Origin: Streptomyces sp. NBC_01353
GTDB lineage: Bacteria > Actinomycetota > Actinomycetes > Streptomycetales > Streptomycetaceae
Assembly: GCF_036237275.1 (NCBI RefSeq)
Contig: NZ_CP108352.1
Coordinates: 7,713,501-7,777,500, forward strand
Length of the DNA: 64,000 nt
Direction: 5' to 3'
Shown: positions 57,355-64,000 of the stretch, piece by piece
Layout of the letters: each line of letters begins with the position of its first letter
Position numbering within the stretch: position 1 is the stretch's first letter
The notes under the pieces: model-generated
Told to the model about the DNA's origin: nothing
Seen by the model: the letters and a program-made list of their open reading frames with translations, nothing else
The model's database searches: none
Program-made: the position numbers and the translations under genes

Positions 57355-58173
57355 ATGCGAACATCGGGGCTGGGCGGCGAGGGGCAGAAGTACGCGCTGA
57401 CCTCGGATGAGGACGACAGCGATTTCTGGGGGTTCGCTCACGAGGCAGAGGGGTTGTTCACGCCCCTGCCGGGTGAGGAGGGCGCGCGCCGAGTGCACCT
57501 CGCGAGTTGCCTCCCGCAGGGTGGCCTACTCAGGTGCGTTGACCACGTCGGCAGTCGTCGTGCCGTGGCGGGGAACGCCTGGTTCGAGCTCCTCGACGGC
57601 GACGGTGCCACCATGGGGTCCTACTTCGTCAACGAGGTCACCGTCATCGACGTCAAGCCCTCCGCCAGCGGTGCCGGCCTCGTCGACCTCACGGTGACGC
57701 TCTGGTGCGAGAACGCCCTGCCCGGAGCTGAACGACCGTGGGAGCTGGTCCGCACCGGTCGCCTGAACCACACCGGAATGTGGTACGAACTCGCGCCCGG
57801 GGACCGACACGCGTGGCTGTCGGTGGCCCTGTGGTCCCGGGAGTACCAGCGCCAGGGGAAGCCCGATGCGCCTGCAGGCCAGGTGTTCACCTTGGACGGC
57901 CGACATGTCGTTGACCGGGACACCTTCTACTGCGCGATCGGTGAGGCCATCAACGGACCCGGTGGATACTTCGGCTGGAACCTGGACGCTCTGGACGACT
58001 GTCTGAGAGGCGGCTGGGGCGCGACCACTCCGTTCACCTTGCACTGGGACTTCTCGGCCGAGGCTCGGACGCGGTTGGCAGAGCGCGTGCCCGTCGGCGA
58101 TCGCGAGCTTGTGCTGTTCGACCTGCTCCTGGAGATCTTCGAGGAACGAGGTGTGAGCGTCATCCTTCGGTGA
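57355..58173 (+). CDS. Barstar-fold protein with N-terminal extension
   Basis: In this 272-residue protein the C-terminal 90 residues carry the barstar signature: VFTLDGRHVVDRDTFYCAIG, GYFGWNLDALDDCLRGGW, LHWD. Barstar blocks secreted barnase-type RNases. The N-terminal 170 residues form an extra beta-rich domain seen in Streptomyces relatives. No RNase gene is adjacent. Its TGA stop is the left flank of the inverted-repeat element at 58174-58256. Confidence 0.85.
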   Translation: MRTSGLGGEGQKYALTSDEDDSDFWGFAHEAEGLFTPLPGEEGARRVHLASCLPQGGLLRCVDHVGSRRAVAGNAWFELLDGDGATMGSYFVNEVTVIDVKPSASGAGLVDLTVTLWCENALPGAERPWELVRTGRLNHTGMWYELAPGDRHAWLSVALWSREYQRQGKPDAPAGQVFTLDGRHVVDRDTFYCAIGEAINGPGGYFGWNLDALDDCLRGGWGATTPFTLHWDFSAEARTRLAERVPVGDRELVLFDLLLEIFEERGVSVILR

Positions 58174-58256
58174 GAGCTTGTGAACAAACCCCGTCTGCGC
58201 GCAGCGGCGTCCGGTGCGCCCGCCCTTCGGGCGGACGGCGGTTTGTTCACAGGCTC
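58174..58256. mobile_element. 83-bp MITE-like element with TGA flanks
   Basis: The ends GAGCTTGTGAACAAAC and GTTTGTTCACAGGCTC are inverted with one mismatch in 16 bases. Three bases (TGA) flank both sides, as a target duplication would. The centre holds the hairpin CCGCCC-TTC-GGGCGG. Another inverted copy of the end lies at 59096-59119. Confidence 0.6.
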
Positions 58257-58364
58257 TGAGCTGAACCGCTGACGGGGTGGTTCCGGAATACGCCAGAGAC
58301 CTGCCTTCTGCCAGCGGCAGAACACCGGCCCGACCGGGCTCGACGATCACTACAGTCCAGGCTC

Positions 58365-59090
58365 ATGACGACAGTTACAACGCGCACGATCGAATACGCG
58401 GCCGACGGCCTGACGATGATCGGGCACCTCGCGCTCCCGGCCGGTGTCGACCGCCGGCCCGCGGTCCTGGTCGGGCCCGAGGGGGTGGGGCTCAGCGACG
58501 TCGAGCGCCGCCGGGCCGATGCGCTCGCCGAGCTGGGATACGTGGCGCTGGCCTTCGACCTCCACGGCGGGCGCTATTTGGGCGACCCTGAGGAGATGTT
58601 GGCCCGTTGCATGCCGCTGCTCGCCGACCCTGACCGGATGCGAGGCATCGGCCACGCGGCGCTCGACGTGCTCCGCGCCGAGCCGCGGACCGACCCGGAC
58701 CGGATCGCCGCCGTCGGCTACGGCACCGGGGGCGCAATCGCGCTGGAACTCGGGCGCGACGGCGTCGACCTGCGCGCGATCGCGACAGTCAACGGACTGA
58801 CCACGGGCCGACCAGGCGAGACGGCGCGCATTCACTGCCCGGTGTGGGCCGGGGTCGGGTCGGAAGACCCGATCATGCCGCCCGCGCAACGAGACGCATT
58901 CACCGCCGAGATGCAGGCTGCGGGCGTCGACTGGCGCCTCGTGGTCTACGGCGGCGCCTTGCACGCCTTCCATCACCCACCGGTCGACCACATCGTGCTT
59001 CCCGGGGTCGGTTATCACCCTCAGCACGCGCAGCGAGCTTGGCGGGACGTCGTCGACCTGCTCGCCGAGTGCCTGCCGATAACGGAGTGA
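58365..59090 (+). CDS. Dienelactone-hydrolase-like protein lacking the usual nucleophile
   Basis: This 241-residue protein has the dienelactone hydrolase layout: PAVLVGPEGVGL (oxyanion region), the elbow VGYGTGGAIALELG (118-130), GSEDPIMPP with the acid Asp and GGALHAFHHP with the catalytic His. The nucleophile position of the G-x-C/S-x-G-G elbow is Gly120 here, so standard hydrolase chemistry may be absent. It lies between inverted copies of a ~23-bp terminal repeat. It starts at ATG 58365 without a strong ribosome site. Confidence 0.8.
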   Translation: MTTVTTRTIEYAADGLTMIGHLALPAGVDRRPAVLVGPEGVGLSDVERRRADALAELGYVALAFDLHGGRYLGDPEEMLARCMPLLADPDRMRGIGHAALDVLRAEPRTDPDRIAAVGYGTGGAIALELGRDGVDLRAIATVNGLTTGRPGETARIHCPVWAGVGSEDPIMPPAQRDAFTAEMQAAGVDWRLVVYGGALHAFHHPPVDHIVLPGVGYHPQHAQRAWRDVVDLLAECLPITE

Positions 59091-59095
59091 TCTGG

Positions 59096-59119
59096 GCAGA
59101 CTGGGGTTTGTTCACAGGC
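59096..59119. repeat. Inverted copy of the MITE-like end
   Basis: GCAGACTGGGGTTTGTTCAC followed by AGGC is the reverse complement, but for one inserted base and one mismatch, of the left end at 58176-58198. Together the two enclose the hydrolase gene (about 945 bases). Confidence 0.7.
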
Positions 59120-59120
59120 C

Positions 59121-59161
59121 CGTCCTTGCGCCAGGCACGGGCAGTGCAAGGTGCAAGGACG
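59121..59161 (-). terminator. Hairpin behind the minus-strand remnant
   Basis: CGTCCTTGC (59121-59129) and GCAAGGACG (59153-59161) form a perfect 9-bp stem. It lies ten bases past the stop of the fragment at 59171. Confidence 0.5.
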
Positions 59162-59170
59162 GACGAGGAG

Positions 59171-59340
59171 TCACACGTTCCAGGTCGTGTCGGACTTGTG
59201 GTGGCGCCAGAGCCGGTCAGCGCTGTTGAGGTCCTGGTCCAGGTGCACGGTGTTCCAGCTGCCGTTCCCCTGGTAGTTGTTCAGCGTGAGGGCGATCTTG
59301 GTGTTCACGCTGGGGCCCGCCAGCATCACGGCGGAGGGCC
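59171..59340 (-). pseudogene. C-terminal fragment of an unknown protein
   Basis: The minus strand reads KIALTLNNYQGNGSWNTVHL, then NSADRLWRHHKSDTTWNV and a stop. The sequence looks like the end of a secreted or phage-type protein, but upstream it runs into the antisense of the Rad52-like fragment. Not recognised. Confidence 0.35.
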
Positions 59341-59372
59341 CGACCCGGCACGCCCCGAACAGCCCCGGTCGC

Positions 59373-59807
59373 CTGACCGACGCCCGAATCGGCTTCCTCC
59401 TGAAGGGAATCGACCAGCGCCGTATCGGCCGTGACGGCAAGGGCTTCTCCCTCGTCGAAGCATGGGACATCCGCCGCCACCTGATCCGCGTTTTCGGGTT
59501 CGGCGGCTTCGACACCGACCTGCTGGAGACGACGCTCGTTGGCGAGAAGGCTGTCCCCGACGGCCCCGACGGCCCCGACGGCCCCGACGGCCCCGACGGC
59601 CCCGACGGCCCCGACGGCCCCGACGGCCCCGACGGCCCCGACCGCTCCAAGTACACCGTCGTCTACCGCGTCGCCGTGAAACTGACCGTGAAGGTCAACG
59701 GCATCGAGCTCGGCCACTGGCACGGCATCGCCACCGGCGACGCCACGAGCCAGCCGTCGCTGGCAGACACGCCCACGACCGGAGCGCCGCCTGATAATCC
59801 GCCGTAA
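59373..59807 (+). pseudogene. Truncated Rad52/Rad22-like recombination protein
   Basis: The frame reads LTDARIGFLLKGIDQRRIGR, EAWDIRRHLIRVFGFGGFDT, then YRVAVKLTVKVNGIELGHWH and QPSLAD. Mobile-element Rad52-like annealing proteins have this order, then continue with an AVK..ALKR.. helix lost here. No proper start codon is visible. Nine PDG repeats (59555-59642) sit where homologues have a variable loop. Confidence 0.65.
59555..59642 (+). repeat. 9-bp VNTR (CCCCGACGG), nearly ten copies
   Basis: Nine perfect units and most of a tenth, 9 bases each, keep the reading frame and encode Pro-Asp-Gly. On the opposite strand they encode Gly-Pro-Ser. The unit lies inside the Rad52-like fragment. Confidence 0.95.
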
Positions 59808-59914
59808 GACACTGCGTGGGGACACGACTGACGGCCTCTGCGGGGCTGGCGGTGCCTCCGAGGGCTCACGCCAGGTCGGAGAACAGGTCCGCACCGCGCT
59901 GACCCCCTGCGCGC

Positions 59915-60250
59915 CTGGCAGTGGACGTCCACAACGCCAACCACCCCGAGACCGCGCACGACTGCGCGGACATCTCTCAGGTCTACCCGCGGCGCTACCC
60001 GAACACCACGTTCGCCTGGTTCAGCCCCAGCTGCACGAGGGCCGTGCAGGCGTGGAAGAACCCGGCCCGACGTACGGCAGGTACAAGACGCAGTACGTGT
60101 GGCGGTGCCCGACCGCCCGGTGCCACCGCGAGGTCTTCCTCGCTGTCCGGCCCGCGTTGGATGCGATCGACTGGGCGCTGCCTGCGCAGCGCATCAGCGA
60201 CCGGGACCAGCCGCTCGCGGACAAGACGATGAGGCGGATCCCGGGACGGC
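59915..60250 (+). pseudogene. C5 cytosine DNA methyltransferase with internal deletion
   Basis: The left part reads LAVDVHNANHPETAHDCADI and NTTFAWFSPSCT, the region up to motif IV with the catalytic Cys. Directly after SPSCT the sequence jumps to VQAWKNP and, with a one-base slip, to YGRYKTQYVWRCP and RISDRDQPLADKT, which lie far toward the C-terminus in full proteins. The N-terminal SAM motif and the target-recognition part are missing. Relict of a mobile-element modification enzyme. Confidence 0.65.
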
Positions 60251-60432
60251 TTCGAGGCGTACGCAAAGCCGATATCCCCACGGTGACCCCCGTCGACCGG
60301 CACGCGCTGCTGCCGGGCGGCACGGTCGCCTCGGTCGAGGACCTCGGAAGCCGCAGACTCTTCGCGCGCTCCGACTCGTCGATCGTCTGCGCGCGCCTAG
60401 ACCCTCCCGCAGGGAGGTCGGGAGGGGCGGCG

Positions 60433-60463
60433 CGGCCCCGCCCGCCCGGGGCAGGCGGGGCCG
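60433..60463. terminator. GC-rich hairpin terminator
   Basis: CGGCCCCGCC pairs with GGCGGGGCCG across an 11-base loop. It follows the methyltransferase remnant. The stretch 60464-60779 after it holds only a short Cys-rich fragment (ERTCGICGYPFGAAPRD) without a clear start. Confidence 0.6.
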
Positions 60464-60779
60464 TTGCGCGAGCCCGTCTCCGGGGGTGGACTGCGAGGAC
60501 CGCGCACCGACACACTGCCACCGGGGGAGCCGGTGCAACAGGGTTGTGCATGAAAGAACCTGCGGCATATGCGGGTACCCATTCGGTGCTGCTCCCCGGG
60601 ACGGCACTCCGTCAACCGAGTCGGTGGATCCGTGGGATCGGCTCGCGCGCCGGCCGGCGGGAGGTCTCGCTGCGCTTGAAGTCCGCGTCCACCGGCGGCC
60701 CGCCCAAGTGCCTGTGCCCATGCCATGCACGATGAAATGGGGCTGAGGAGCCAACCCGGCCCGTGCATACTTGGGCGGC

Positions 60780-61024
60780 ATGGCGTCTGCTGAGCGCTTG
60801 CTTGCCTTCGAGGCCATGTCGTTCCTGCTGATCGGGATCCCCGGGCCCAGCGTGCTGTTCGTGATCGGACGAGCGTTGGCGCAGCGCGCCGCGCTGACCA
60901 CAGTGGTGGGGACTACGTTGGGTGCTTATGTGCTCATCTGTCTTGACGGTGCTGAAGCTCGTCGGCGCCGCCTATCTGGTGTGCCTGGGTGTCAAGGCGT
61001 GGCGCCAACACGGCTGTCGGCGGG
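60780..61024 (+). pseudogene. LysE-family exporter, internally deleted
   Basis: The N-terminus is intact (MASAERLLAFEAMSFLLIGI PGPSVLFVIGRALAQ, TVVGTTLGAYVL). It then joins, after loss of about 20 residues and a frame change near 60935, to LKLVGAAYLVCLGVKAWRQH, and stops. Only the first third of a LysE amino-acid exporter remains. Confidence 0.75.
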
Positions 61025-61259
61025 CACACCATGATCGGCCTTGGGTGCCACCGTCGCCGCGACAGGATGCAAGGACTGAGCGGGCAACTCGCCGGGCAGC
61101 AGCCCGGTGCCGGTGGGGACAGTGACCGGGTCGCCCGTGCGTGCGGGCGGGGCGGAACCTGCGGCATGACCTCAACTCGGCTGCCCCAGGCTGCAGGAGT
61201 GGCGCTGCACCCTGGACTCAACCATGGCCGTCAACACGAGCTTGCAGTGTCGTTCCTGG

Positions 61260-62075
61260 CTACCGGGCCAGCTCATGGCACACCTCGGCTGTCAGTCCGT
61301 CTGCGTTGTCGAGAGCGGCAGCGAGCGTGTCCGGAGTGGTGCCGAGTGCGGCAAACAGCTCGTGAGCCCGGTCGGCGAAATCGGCGGGGGCAACGGCAAG
61401 TTCGCCTGCGGCCCGTACCGCTCCCTTCTCGTTGAGCACCCAGGACCTGGTATGCGCGTGGAGCGCATGCACGAGAAGTCCGACAGCTCGGAAGAGGCAG
61501 CCGGCGACGTGGAAGACATCACCGCGAGCTGCCCCCTTGCGGGCGCCGGCCAGGATGAACGGCGCCTCCCATTGAGCGTTGTCGATGAGTGCTTCGCGTA
61601 GCGGCTCGGGATAGTGGCGAGTCTGCCCCTGCAGGGTCTGAAGCTCACCGCTGGGGTCGGCCAGAACGTGCCCCAGGGCCACCTCGCCGGCATAGGCGTG
61701 GGAGTACACGCCCAGTGGGTGCCCCGGCTGGGTACCGATCTCGAACTGCCCAGCGCGGCACTGCTGCCAGATGCGGTGCACCCGGTCCAGGTCGCGATAG
61801 ATCCAGTCGATGCGATGGCCGTCGACCGTCAGCCAGGCGCCGCCGTCCACCCACGGTCCCCAGCCGCCAGGCTCGGTCACCTCCACCGGCCCACCGGTCA
61901 ACTCGGCCGCCAGCAGACGCAGGGCAGCGGTATCCATCGGCAGCCGGTAATACAAGCCCAGATCGAAGTCGGAATCGGGAACGTGCGTTCCTCTGGCCCG
62001 GCTACCGCCCAGACACACCCCGACGACGCCGCTGACATCGGTCAGCCGGTTCGCGATCTCCGTCAAGCGATCCAC
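61260..62075 (-). CDS. Nucleotidyltransferase-domain protein
   Basis: This 271-residue protein has the pol-beta/MNT motif GVCLGGSRARGTHVPDSDFD LGLYY (about 20-44), with the GS and D-x-D metal ligands, and the third acid in HRIDWIYRDLDRV. The C-terminal helical DUF4037-like part follows. It starts at GTG 62075 (MDRLTEIANRLTDVSG). Related proteins include aminoglycoside adenylyltransferases, but the substrate is not known here. Confidence 0.82.
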   Translation of the reverse strand: MDRLTEIANRLTDVSGVVGVCLGGSRARGTHVPDSDFDLGLYYRLPMDTAALRLLAAELTGGPVEVTEPGGWGPWVDGGAWLTVDGHRIDWIYRDLDRVHRIWQQCRAGQFEIGTQPGHPLGVYSHAYAGEVALGHVLADPSGELQTLQGQTRHYPEPLREALIDNAQWEAPFILAGARKGAARGDVFHVAGCLFRAVGLLVHALHAHTRSWVLNEKGAVRAAGELAVAPADFADRAHELFAALGTTPDTLAAALDNADGLTAEVCHELAR

Positions 62076-62671
62076 GACCCACAGTCTGCAGAGGTGGATC
62101 ACCGTCCGCGACCCTTTTACCGGCGCCGCAGACCAGTGCGCTCGCGCTCGGCTACGGTTCCGCAGCCGCTGCGGCCGGCTCGCGGCAGCTGCGTGGGGAG
62201 TGCGGTCGCCACGCGAAGGATTCGGGTTGCATCAGAGCCCTCCTCAGGGGGCGGCGTGCGCCGGTGGGAATCAGCCACGGGAGGGGCGCGCGGGGCAGGT
62301 AGTCCGGGTGCGGATGAATAAGATCCGAGCACGTACGGTCGCCTCCGCGCAAGGGTTCGCACCCCTCGTCTTCATCGCCCATTCAGAGGCCTCGATCGAG
62401 GGTGTGAGGCGAGTGTGGAGAAAGTGCCAGGTCAGGCCTGTTTGGCGTGGAGGTGGCGCGCTGGTTGGCGTAGAAACCGGCCATCAAATCGGGTCGACCC
62501 TCTTGCCAGAGTGAGATCGTACGTGCTCGGATTAATCCCGTCGGCGGCGCTCCGGAGTGCCGCATCCTGCGACGTCGGTTTCCCTCCGCATGGCTTGATC
62601 CATGCCCTCACTCGTATGCCCGAACCGGCGACCAACTCGTCTCACCAACCTCCCATCCCTAGGAGCGAGAC
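62076..62671. other. Intergenic upstream of nicX, with an inverted-repeat element
   Basis: In this 596-base gap, the inverted repeats at 62323 and 62518 (listed separately) enclose about 180 bases. No intact gene is supported. The right end holds the nicX promoter region and ribosome site TAGGAGCG. Confidence 0.5.
62323..62532. repeat. 15-bp inverted repeats enclosing 180 bp, TAA flanks
   Basis: ATCCGAGCACGTACG (62323-62337) and its exact complement (62518-62532) face each other. TAA lies just outside on both sides (62319-62321 with one extra G; 62533-62535). The segment may be a MITE or a regulatory loop with two half-operators. Confidence 0.6.
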
Positions 62672-63703
62672 ATGTTTGACCTCACCTCTGTTGATCTGCT
62701 CGACGCGTTCACCCGGGAGCTGGAGCTGTGCAAGCTCACGCCCGGCGAGCACGTCGTCGTCCTGTCCGAGCCGAGCAGTCGCGGTGACTACGTCGCCGCC
62801 GCCTTCGGTGCGGCGAAGGCCTGTGGCGCGCACGTCATCGCCGCCACCGTTCCCGGCGGAAACCCCTCTCCCACCGACAGCACCCACACCGGCGCCGGCC
62901 CCGGCCTGACCGCTGTGCTGAACGACCGCACCGCCCAGGAGCTGCTCAAAGCCGCAAACCTCGTCGTGGACCTCACGCGGGAAGGCTTCATCCACGCCCC
63001 TCTCCAGCAGGAGATCCTGCGCACCGGCACCCGCATTCTCTTCGTCTGCGACGCGCCGGACGTCCTCATCCGCAATCTGCCCAAGCCGGAGGACAAGGCC
63101 GAGGTCCTCAAGGGCGTCGAGCTGGTGAAGAGCGCCTCCACGATGCGGGTGACCTCCGAAGCCGGTACCGACCTGACCGTCGAACTGCCGGGCTCCAAGC
63201 CCGAGTTCCAGGTGGGCTTCGCCGACGACCCGGGCCGCTGGGACCACTGGCCGAGCACCATGGTGCTCTGCTGGCCGCAGTTCTCCGACGGCCGGATCGT
63301 GCTGGCCGAGGGCGACATCCTGCTGCCGTTCAAGGAGTACGTGCGTCAGCCGGTCACCCTGGAGATCGCCGGCGGGCGCATCGAGAAGGTCTCAGGCGGC
63401 GCCGAGGCCCATCTGCTGAACACGTTCTTCGACGACGCGAACGACGAATGGGCGCGCAGCCTGTCCCACATGGGCTGGGGCCTGATGCGCACCGCCGACT
63501 GGTTCGCCACCGCCCTGTACGGCAAGGAAGAGCTGATGGGCATGGACGCCCGGGCGTTCGCCGGCAACTTCCTCTGGTCCACCGGGCCGCACCCCGTCCT
63601 CGGCCGTGAGTCGTACGCACACCTCGACATCGCCATGCGGGACTGCACCGTGTCCGTCGACGACCAGGACGTCGTCAGCGCGGGCCGACTCGTCGACTTC
63701 TGA
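62672..63703 (+). CDS. nicX: 2,5-dihydroxypyridine 5,6-dioxygenase NicX
   Basis: This 343-residue protein has YADDPGRWDHWPS-like GFADDPGRWDHWPS, LSHMGWGL, MDARAFAGNFLWSTGP and SYAHLDI. From memory these match Pseudomonas putida NicX, whose Fe(II) ligands His265, His318 and Asp320 correspond to H266, H317 and D319 here. NicX opens the ring of 2,5-dihydroxypyridine to N-formylmaleamate in the nicotinate (maleamate) pathway. It starts at ATG behind TAGGAG. It is followed by a flavin monooxygenase gene 33 bases later. Confidence 0.88.
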   Translation: MFDLTSVDLLDAFTRELELCKLTPGEHVVVLSEPSSRGDYVAAAFGAAKACGAHVIAATVPGGNPSPTDSTHTGAGPGLTAVLNDRTAQELLKAANLVVDLTREGFIHAPLQQEILRTGTRILFVCDAPDVLIRNLPKPEDKAEVLKGVELVKSASTMRVTSEAGTDLTVELPGSKPEFQVGFADDPGRWDHWPSTMVLCWPQFSDGRIVLAEGDILLPFKEYVRQPVTLEIAGGRIEKVSGGAEAHLLNTFFDDANDEWARSLSHMGWGLMRTADWFATALYGKEELMGMDARAFAGNFLWSTGPHPVLGRESYAHLDIAMRDCTVSVDDQDVVSAGRLVDF

Positions 63704-63736
63704 TCACTGCCTGCCGCACCCGCATCTGGAGAACTC

Positions 63737-64000
63737 ATGGCATCCACCCAATCGTTCGAAGTCGTCATCGTCGGAGGCGGGCTCGGCGGGATGACGGCCG
63801 CGCTGGCCCTGCGCCAGCGAGGCCTCGGCGTCACCGTGCTCGAACAGGCACCGCAGTTCGGCGAGATCGGCGCCGGCATCCAGACGGCGCCCAACGCGAG
63901 CCGCATCCTGTTCGGGCTCGGACTGCGCAAGCAGCTGGAGGCCATCCACACCGAGCCCCAGGACCAGGTGCGGCGCAGGTGGAAGGACGGCAGCATCATC
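63737..64000 (+). CDS. FAD-dependent aromatic monooxygenase, 3' end beyond the window
   Basis: The first 88 residues are present. The GxGxxG FAD-binding start VVIVGGGLGGMTAALALRQR, then EQAPQFGEIGAGIQTAPNAS and GLGL are typical of salicylate/6-hydroxynicotinate monooxygenases. In nicotinate degradation NicC makes 2,5-dihydroxypyridine, the substrate of NicX, so this position beside nicX suggests a NicC-like role. The catalytic C-terminus is not visible. Confidence 0.8.
   Translation, partial: MASTQSFEVVIVGGGLGGMTAALALRQRGLGVTVLEQAPQFGEIGAGIQTAPNASRILFGLGLRKQLEAIHTEPQDQVRRRWKDGSII

Noticed and set aside
59171-59656. Collagen-like Gly-Pro-Ser repeat protein on the minus strand
   Set aside because: The repeat is the reverse reading of the 9-bp VNTR; the plus strand has the Rad52-like homology on both sides, so the GPS repeat is a by-product.
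44619-61030. A complete prophage or defence island
   Set aside because: No capsid, portal, terminase or intact nuclease/methylase pair is present; the genes seen are transfer and plasmid-type remnants.

Overview
The window reads as Streptomyces chromosome. GC is very high, with GC-rich third codon positions. GTG and occasional TTG starts are frequent, as are 4-bp ATGA/GTGA overlaps. The families are typical of streptomycetes: GPP34, PAS-GAF-SpoIIE phosphatase, baeRF, a TioE-type MerR regulator, remnants of actinobacterial integrative conjugative elements (AICE), and an initiator tRNA. Species cannot be named from the sequence alone.

0-19 kb is well-packed core or conditionally used metabolism. 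It holds a truncated baeRF3 protein and a DUF1269 protein; a FadH-type 2,4-dienoyl-CoA reductase with a PadR regulator and a palindromic operator; a complete CbiMNQO cobalt ECF transporter under a clear cobalamin riboswitch; a PTS-type dihydroxyacetone kinase operon (dhaKLM); a molybdenum hydroxylase operon (xdhABC); and a 1,123-residue secreted subtilase. 19-44 kb is a run of small regulator/enzyme pairs, most with a visible dyad in the shared promoter: MerR with an Old Yellow Enzyme, a TetR/membrane protein/Lgt operon, AraC-GlxA with an MFS exporter, XRE with a quinone-reductase-like flavoprotein, and TioE-MerR with an erythromycin-esterase-like protein. This stretch also holds an unusual IMP dehydrogenase whose closest remembered relative is the enzyme of the protozoan Tritrichomonas foetus, and a leucine-binding-type receptor with no export signal.

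44.6-61 kb is an accessory region full of genetic debris. I read it as the remains of one or more AICE-like elements. It has a small membrane protein, an Mrr-like nuclease lost by deletion into an HTH gene, a DUF6578 gene broken by a stop and a frameshift, a 3' half of a tRNA-Arg that looks like an att site, two near-identical operator dyads, a tRNA-fMet, and a TraB/FtsK-like DNA translocase split by about five frameshifts. Further on are PadR and small membrane genes, a 41-bp direct repeat, an IS5-family transposase scrap, a SMI1/KNR4 protein, a barstar-fold protein, a hydrolase boxed in by short terminal-inverted-repeat-like sequences, a Rad52-like fragment carrying a 9-bp VNTR, a gutted C5 cytosine methyltransferase and a truncated LysE exporter.

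61-64 kb returns to intact genes: a nucleotidyltransferase and, at the right edge, the start of a pyridine-ring degradation cluster, a 2,5-dihydroxypyridine dioxygenase (NicX) followed by a flavin monooxygenase cut by the window end. I found no CRISPR array, no rRNA and no complete prophage. The most unusual items are the trichomonad-type IMP dehydrogenase, the AICE graveyard with its att and operator remnants, and the inverted-repeat-bounded hydrolase unit that has lost its canonical nucleophile.
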